Shown: in pieces, positions 57,613 to 64,000 of the stretch
Position numbering within the stretch: position 1 is the first letter of the stretch
How the letters are laid out: every line of letters starts with the position of its first letter
Origin: Tenebrio molitor
Taxonomy: Eukaryota; Arthropoda; Insecta; Coleoptera; Tenebrionidae
NCBI RefSeq assembly: GCF_963966145.1
Contig: NC_091049.1
Span: 17,546,001 to 17,610,000, forward strand
Reading direction: 5' to 3'
Length of the DNA: 64,000 bases
Program-made: the position numbers and the translations under genes
The notes under the pieces: model-generated
Seen by the model: only the letters and a program-made list of their open reading frames with translations
The model's database searches: none
Told to the model about the DNA's origin: nothing

Positions 57613-58927
57613 TATATCATGAATAAAATAAATAAATAAACAAATAAACAGGTTCCCGAAACCGACTGGGCGCATTCAGTAGCAGAGCGATTTAATGTGA
57701 CGTTAATGTGACGGTTAGCGCAAAAAATTTTGTAAGTTAAGGCGGCGAGCGAAAATACAAAGGTTGGTATATTCGAAATCGCCCTGGTTACTACAATAAC
57801 CGCTGTAATACATGGTAACTAAAGAAAATCAAAGATTCTTATTGGTTTATAAAGTAATGAATGATATAGTCAATGAACCAAATCAATGATTAAAATAAAA
57901 ATTTTCAAAGCTAGTTCGCAAATCTGCGTTACACATGATTTCATTGTTCAGTTAACTTCGTAAGAAAGTAATAATTTCCTTGAATAAAAATAATAATCAA
58001 GGATTGTTTAAAATATTCACCTCGACCACTAGTGGAATAGTCAGTTATATTTTCACTAGTGGAATATTCGCTGGAATTTTCTGTTGCTAGGCTACGAAAG
58101 TAAATATCTGCTATTTTATTGGTTAATACTTGAAAAATAACAGGTGAATTTAATAGTCTACTTTATTTTTTGAAATTGGGGTTAGGATCTCTGTTATTAA
58201 TTTTCTGGGTTAGCTTAAGATGAGAACAAAATTTGGGGTGAGTATGGAGGATATACATAGAAAAACTACGTAAGTTGCAGTTTTTAATGATGAAAGAGAA
58301 AAACAAAAACAGTTCAGACAGTTCACAAAATGGAGTTCCTTGGGTATGTGCAATTGAAAACTGAAAAAACTTCTATATCAGAAATAGTTAAAGTTTATGT
58401 GGTGGCCCATAACATACATTTGGATGATGGGTCAATTACAATTTTAAAATTTTAAAGGATTTTCAAAATAAGCATAAAAGATAACAACGAAAAGCAGGTT
58501 CTGATAACATTTGGAAGACCACTATCCTGCTTGGGATCATTTATGAGTTTTAATTTCCAAAACACTACAAAAAAAAAAAAACGAATTTTTAGAAGCCATA
58601 AGCAAGATTGAAGATGAGACAAGGTGAAACAATTCAAAGCAATTAAATTATTTCCTTGTTGCTGTGATGATAATAGTGACAACGACAAGACGCCTCCACA
58701 GTAGTGGAGTCCCGGTATTCGGGCAAAAATCTGGTCCCGGGGCCACAAGAAAAGTCCCGAGACCTAAAAAGTTCCGAACTTTAAAAACATGTACAAAAAA
58801 CAGCTTATGTGTGCCATACGTGGTAGAATTAACCCTTTAGCAGTCGCGCGGGGTGTACACAACACCCCAGCCTCATAAATATAGCTGCCATACTCGCTTC
58901 GGGCTGGATAGGTGGCACCGCCATTCA
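57613..58927. other. AT-rich stretch, no gene seen
   Basis: No recognisable frame, repeat pair or RNA gene. A less AT-rich patch at 58840-58920 flanks the P-like element insertion site and continues after it at 59989. Confidence 0.4.
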
Positions 58928-58935
58928 GTACCTTC

Positions 58936-59980
58936 CATAGACAACACAGTAAACCTATAGAACGCAAACTCCCATAGTTTTTTGTGCCCCGACGCCATCT
59001 ACTGGCTTGTGGTAGGTGCAAAATAAGACACAGCCAGCTGGATATCCTGGCTTTTTTATTTATTTTAATTTAAAGTAATTTATTTATAAAACTAAAAGAC
59101 AACATTTATTTTGAAGTTTTTATTTTCAATCTTCTTCGATACATTTCCATTGCATTTTTATAAATTTTGGTTTGGTATTTCTTTTCCTCAATTGCGGCAA
59201 ATAGAAATTTATCGCATCCTTGCCTTGCATTGCATTGCTCTTTATTTTGTCATCGAATTTTGCATGAAGTTTTATATGTTTTCGGTACATTGCAACCCGA
59301 ATTTTTGATCGACCTTCTGCCTTTTTATAATTTTGAATATGCTCAGCTTTTCTTATTTTTTTTTTAAACTTTCACAAGAATTTATATCTTCATTACTACA
59401 TAAAACAGGAGTTACACAATTATAGTGTCTTCAATAGAAATGTCGTAGATCAGTAGATCGGATGAAAATTCTATAAAAAGTAGTTTTCAGTTAAAATATA
59501 ATTATCAATACAATTTTTTTACTATTACTGGAAGTAAGTCTGGACTGGAAAAGGAGGGAACTTGTATCGAGGGTACGGCCATATTCATTCGTGCCGAAGT
59601 CTTTGCTGGTAAAATGAAGTCCACACACAGTGTAGCTTATACCTACACTTTCATAGGCTCCAAAGTTGATAACTGCTTGTTACCCGTCTTTTTAATCCAT
59701 TCCATAAAACGCCCAGGATATTTAACTGGATTTGGAAATCTATGGCGAGTTCCACATGGTTTATAATTCCTTTGCAGGGTGCAAAGTCGCACAATAGTAA
59801 ATTTATTACTTATGACTTGATATGTCAAAATATAATTTTTTAAATTTTGGCATAAGTTTCCGCGATTTTTATTTTTATAAAACGGCAGCGTCCCCTGACG
59901 GCTTGTGGTGGGTGCGTTTCCAAAAAAATGGGGAAAATGCATAGGAGTTTGCGTTCTATAGGTTTACTGTGTTGTCTATG
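58936..59980 (-). mobile_element. P-superfamily element, 1045 bp, 8-bp duplication
   Basis: Inverted ends CATAGACAACACAGTAAACC then TATAGAACGCAAACTCC (37 bp perfect) and the mirror ending TTGTCTATG. Flanked by GTACCTTC at 58928-58935 and 59981-59988. The 8-bp duplication and CAT start fit P elements. Subterminal GGCTTGTGGTRGGTGC occurs at both ends in direct orientation. It retains a THAP-like exon, so it is an internally deleted P element. Confidence 0.85.
59643..59942 (-). pseudogene. THAP-like exon in the short P element
   Basis: Minus frame whose later part reads CGTRHRFPNPVKYPGRFME then WIKKTGNKQLSTLEPMKV. This matches the first half of a THAP zinc finger (HRFP, W spacing). A possible splice donor GTGTAG follows. 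The rest of the THAP domain and the transposase are absent. Confidence 0.65.
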
Positions 59981-59988
59981 GTACCTTC

Positions 59989-60395
59989 CAAGGCCATCTG
60001 AATCAAAAAGCTACGCTTATAAGGCCGTTTGAATTTTCGATTTTTCCATATAAACTTTGTTTCTGTGACATTTCGGGCGGCAGAACCTTTTTGCGCTCCA
60101 TCTACCGATTTCGAACACAATCGATTGAGACTTTTTCATGGCCTCCTAGATCAAAAGAGACAAAGCGTCTCTTACCAGGCCCGTCGCATTCGCAAAATGT
60201 CTGTTTTTTGGATTTGACATAAAGGGGTTGTACTGTAGGTCCATCTATTAAATTATTATGGAACATACATTTTACAAATGCAACCAACATTACACTAAAT
60301 TTTGAAACTATTTGAGTCTCTGATCTACTTTGTTCATGTCAAGCCATTTGCCAATGTGGTTGTCAATTTGAAATATATATTAATAGCACAACAAA
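59989..60395. other. Flank upstream of the THAP transposase gene
   Basis: No gene visible. A short palindrome GAGACAAAGCGTCTC lies at about 60158. Continues the less AT-rich flank seen before 58928. I found no inverted-repeat end that pairs with the region after 63063. Confidence 0.4.
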
Positions 60396-63063
60396 ATGCC
60401 GCAAATTAAAAAATGTTGCGTTATTGACTGTAGTTCTTCCGGATTAACAAAGAAAACTTCATTTCACTGTTTTCCCGCGAATTTAGAACTGAATTTACAA
60501 TGGAAAGAAGCTTTAATCAATCATGCTGGTAGTACAATCTCTATGATTTTTTTTTTAGTAAAACGCCCATTTCGTTTTGTTTTTCAACAGATGTTGAATG
60601 TTTTACTGAAAGTTCTGTCGTCTGTGGTGAACATTTTTCAACAGATAGCTTTCTGACCACAACCAAACGGCGCATGTTAATTCCTGGAGCAATACCTTCC
60701 ATATTCAAAGTATATTTAATATATTATTAGATATAATCTTTACCATCTTGTAATAACATTTTTAGCACATCAATTATGAAGTTGATGATGTTTCTAACAA
60801 TTTAACTTATTATGAAAATTTAGACGAGGAATATCAAAATTTTTGTGATGTGGGTACTCAAACTAACACGACGTCTTCGGAAATAAAAGATCTCTATTAC
60901 ACAAAGCATTGTTTGGCACAAAAATGCAAACGTTTACAAATTCGGTGCAATCGCTTGAAAGAAGAGCTAAAAAAAGAGAAAAATCATGAAAGCTCAAAAT
61001 GGCAATGTACTATGCAACAAATTATAACAGATGCCAACAACATGAATCCGCGGGCAATATTAATATTAGATCAAATTAAAAACTATAATAAAAAAAATCC
61101 AAGATGGTCAGAAATGACCATTCGTTAGTGCATTGTATGGCGATTTTGTTCTCCAAAGGGTTATGAGTTTCCCAGGAATTCACTATTTAAACTACCTTGC
61201 AAAACAACATTGAAAAAATATTTTGGCATTGGAAATGAAGACTTAATTCGGAATCGCCTTATATGCGAAATTAAAAATTTGAATGCCCCGGAAAAAGTGT
61301 GTTCTTTGGTAGTGGATGATATGGCAATCAGGGAATCCGTTTATTATTCAAAAGCAGAACATCGTATATTTGGATTAGAGACAGTCACTAATAAATCATC
61401 TAACAAAATTGGAACTAAACCGGTTATTGCAAATCAACTTCTTTGTTATGTAGTTCATGGACTTTCAACAAAGTACGTTATACCAGCAAGTTATTACTTC
61501 CACAGGCAACTAAATAGTAAAGAGTATAAATTAACATTAGATGTTTTAAAATTACTAGCTGATTGTGGATTTAAAGTTATTAGAATCGTGGGAGATAACC
61601 ATAAAAATCACGTTGCCCTGTTCAAGCATTTTGGAAATGGAATGCTTCAAAATGTTATTGCTCATCCTTATAATCCTGGACTTAAATTCTTTATGAGTTT
61701 CGATTATTGTCATGCACTTAAAAATGGTAGAAATTTATTTTTGGATCATGATATGGCTTCATCAGATGGAATTATTACAGCAAATTATCTGAAAGAACTA
61801 TTAGGAATTCAAGAAAAGTTAATAATTAAACCAGTTCGATATTTAACGAAAAAACATATTTATCCATCTAATTTAGAAAAAATGAAAGTACGTTTAGCAG
61901 TTCAAATATTTTCACCGCCAGTTACTGCGGCTCTACGATATATTGCTCATCATGGTGGAGAAGAATTCGCTTATTTCAAGGATTGTTCTGCAACGGTGAA
62001 ATATATGGAAAATATGTATAAGTTTTTTCAAATCCATGATGTTAGCAATAAAACACAACACATTCATCAAAGGGATGTTAATACTGCTCCATATACTAAC
62101 ATTGAAGATGTACGTCTTCTTTGGTTAAATGAAGAATTCCCACATTATGTAAATGATGTTCAGTCCACTTCAGCTGAAGCAGGTATACAAGGCTTAACAA
62201 AAGAAACTGCTGAAGGGTTAATTTTTACTGCGAAGAGCACGTATCTATGTATCAAATATTTAATTAGTGACCTAAATTTTTTTTATGTTTTAACAAGAAA
62301 TTTCAGTTCCGACGCTGTAGAATCAATATTTTCTAACGTTCGACTCCGCGGTGGTTCAAATGACCTCACAGATTGTAGGGCAGCTGAACATGCACTTCGA
62401 CAGATTTTGAAAAGCGGTTTGATAAAAAGCGTAAACAACAGCAACATAATATCTAACACTGAATACATTAGTAATGCAAAACTGGCAATACCTCGAAATT
62501 CAAATGACACTGATGAAATTGTTATTACTTTGAACGAAATTGTTATTGAAAAACTTGAAAAATTATCTGTGTTTGTACATGATGGTTTTGAAGTTAATAG
62601 TTTTAAAATGGAATCGGCAGCTACAGCTTTTTTATGTGGTTATCTTATAATGAAAGTTGCGGAATCTGTGAACAATTGTGAATTGTGCTTATCAACGTTA
62701 CGGAACACCTCTCCTGAAAAAACGAGCCCTTTGCTAGAATTAATTTATAATCAAGACCGAGGAAAATTGAACTATCCCAACGAAAGATTTGTAGGCCTAA
62801 TAGAATTTGTGGTGGATATTATGATAGAAATCCTTCCCAGTCTTCCAAAAGAAAATGTTGATTTTATTTTAAAAAACGTTTTGGGTTCATATTTGCTTCA
62901 TAATCCTGTATTTCAATGTAATGTTCATTATGGTATAGTTTGCGATACAATAATGAAAAAATTAATTCCCCCTGTATTGATAAATGTTTGTAATTTACAC
63001 ACTCAAAATATTAAAAAAAAATCTATCAATACTAAAAAAAGAAAACTGTTAAAATTAAATTGA
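60396..63063 (+). CDS. THAP-domain P-type transposase, one in-frame stop
   Basis: Three exons: 60396-60528, 60591-60709, 60766-63063 (GT-AG introns of 62 and 56 bp, phases agree), 849 codons before the stop. Residues 1-84 form a THAP zinc finger (CCVIDC, W, VVCGEHF, ending AIPSIF like the AVPTIF signature). Next comes a coiled coil (about 130-175), then an RNase H-like catalytic region with candidate acids in CSLVVDDMAIRES, VGDNHKNHV and SSDAVESIFSNVRLRGG, a GTP-binding-like insertion (HALKNGRNLFL) and a P-type C-terminal domain (LIYNQDRGKLNYPNERFVG). The only lesion seen is TAG at 61126-61128 (residue 205). As written it encodes a 204-aa THAP plus coiled-coil protein. No terminal repeats found. 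Confidence 0.85.
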
Positions 63064-64000
63064 TTGTTAATTAATGGTATTTTATTTTAAAGGCTGTAAG
63101 CAGATTTTTTTTTGTTTTATAAAAAGTAATGAATATTTAATTCATATGACTGAGGTATCGAGGTATGGACTGTGTGGACCACAGACCAATAACGAATTAA
63201 GACTCTTAAAGTCCATATAAAACCTAGGAGACGTGGACGATGCTAGCGCAACCCTAGCGTAGGGCCGAACTAAATAACCGTATTTAGTCGATGATGAATC
63301 GGCTATTTACGTTGACAGCGGGAAATTTGATTTATTCAAAAAATCAAATTTGTTCGTTTCAAAAATCTTTATTAATCATTGTCAAAAATTTGCTAATCAA
63401 TTTCGTTATGATAAAAATTATAAAATAATCCAAAACGACTTTCGTACTTGTCCCGAGCCTCTTCTACCTGCGATGTCGAAGCCTGACTAACTTGTTTGAA
63501 TAGTTTTTGACCAAAAAGTTCGTATTCGGTAAGTAATACTTTCGAAGTTCTCAAAAAACTAGATTTTATAGATGTGCCCCGCCATTCCCATCAATTTTTC
63601 GTTCCAAATTTACAGTGTCACAAAATAACAGTTTTTCCAGACAATTCGAAGATTTTAATGACTATGGAAATTACAGAAGTTGTGATTCCTGATCCTGAAG
63701 TTGTCCTAGAACGTGCACATTCATCAAAATTCTCAGGCAAAGTGTTATAGGTTTTTCAACGTACCAAAATTTGTGAACTCAATCTCAGAGAAAAGATAAT
63801 GGATCGTTATAAGCGAAAAACAATTTCAAAATTAAAAACTTTATAAGAAAACTCTAAAAATAATGAAATAAAATGTTTGGATAATTGTTTGTCTTTGTTT
63901 TTTTTTTTTATAAATAAAACCATAATATGAAAAATAGGTAAATAAAAACAAAAAAATATGTCCGTATGCAACTAATTATACATTCGATTGCAATAATTGA
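63064..64000. other. 3' flank of the P-type gene to window end
   Basis: AT-rich. No terminal inverted repeat or recognisable frame. A short frame near 63660-63750 (TMEITEVVIPDPEVVLERA) could be a relic, but I cannot assign it. Confidence 0.35.

Noticed and set aside
60140..60395. Terminal inverted repeat for the 60.4-kb P-type gene
   Set aside because: I compared this flank with 63064-63300 by eye and found no matching inverted ends, so I do not claim a complete P element.
1..64000. CRISPR arrays, bacterial operons, rRNA or tRNA genes
   Set aside because: No regularly spaced short repeats, no ribosome-binding-site-led gene strings and no cloverleaf-like A/B box pair that I could support. 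The tRNA-like motifs found are retroelement primer sites.

Overview
The window looks like an AT-rich insect genome. The evidence is short introns of about 45-57 bp with GT-AG ends, a tandem family of ABCC (MRP4-type) transporters, and a dense load of animal transposons (BEL/Pao, Copia, Gypsy, CR1/jockey-like and R1-like LINEs, PIF/Harbinger, piggyBac, P/THAP, Tc1/mariner MITEs, Crypton-like recombinases). A beetle is my best guess, because ABCC arrays and this transposon mix are typical of Coleoptera. Taxonomy is inference only. I saw no rRNA, tRNA, CRISPR or bacterial feature.

Bases 1-29.7 kb hold an ABCC cluster. Copy A (1-743, +) is the 3' end of a gene entering from the left. Copy B (2458-8968, +) is a pseudogene with two deletions, a 3.5-kb insertion and several frame lesions. 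Copy C (19371-23551, +) is full length with eight exons, but carries one net +1 base near 20.9 kb. Copy D (29732-25663, -) is the only copy I can read as intact: six exons, 3825 nt, 1274 aa. B and C share a duplicated 5' flank with a palindromic element. In C that flank is split by a young BEL/Pao retrotransposon (12838-19247) with apparently identical 317-bp LTRs and a GCCTA target duplication, ending 123 bp before the start codon of C.

From 30 kb to the end I see no confident host gene, only nested transposons. Main blocks: a repeat split by a TA-flanked MITE (30.3-30.8); a second repeat family (33.5 and 51.7 kb), one copy carrying a 375-bp MITE; a piggyBac relic split by a P-like element (34.3-36.4); a zinc-finger/reverse-transcriptase relic (36.4-43.6) split by a PHD-ORF1 LINE (37.1-41.5) and a GC-rich LTR fragment with a minisatellite (41.7-43.2); Crypton-like recombinase relics (43.6-43.9 and 55.2-56.1); Harbinger relic 1 (44.8-46.0) with a mariner-like element abutting it (46.0-47.55); Harbinger relic 2 (47.9-53.4), with a Myb/SANT gene and a transposase, invaded by a scrambled Copia, a repeat and a MITE; an R1-like LINE piece (53.4-54.5); a Tc1/mariner relic (54.6-55.1); and a Gypsy gag-protease relic (56.25-57.15).

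The right end holds a P-superfamily neighbourhood: a 1045-bp P-like element with an 8-bp target duplication (58936-59980), then a nearly intact THAP-domain P-type transposase gene (60396-63063) whose only visible lesion is one in-frame TAG. That stop would leave a 204-aa THAP plus coiled-coil protein. The clean empty-versus-filled site comparisons allow much of the insertion history to be ordered. I found no clearly new biological system. The strongest leads are the P/THAP gene, the scrambled Copia with intact target duplication, and the BEL stop-codon context.
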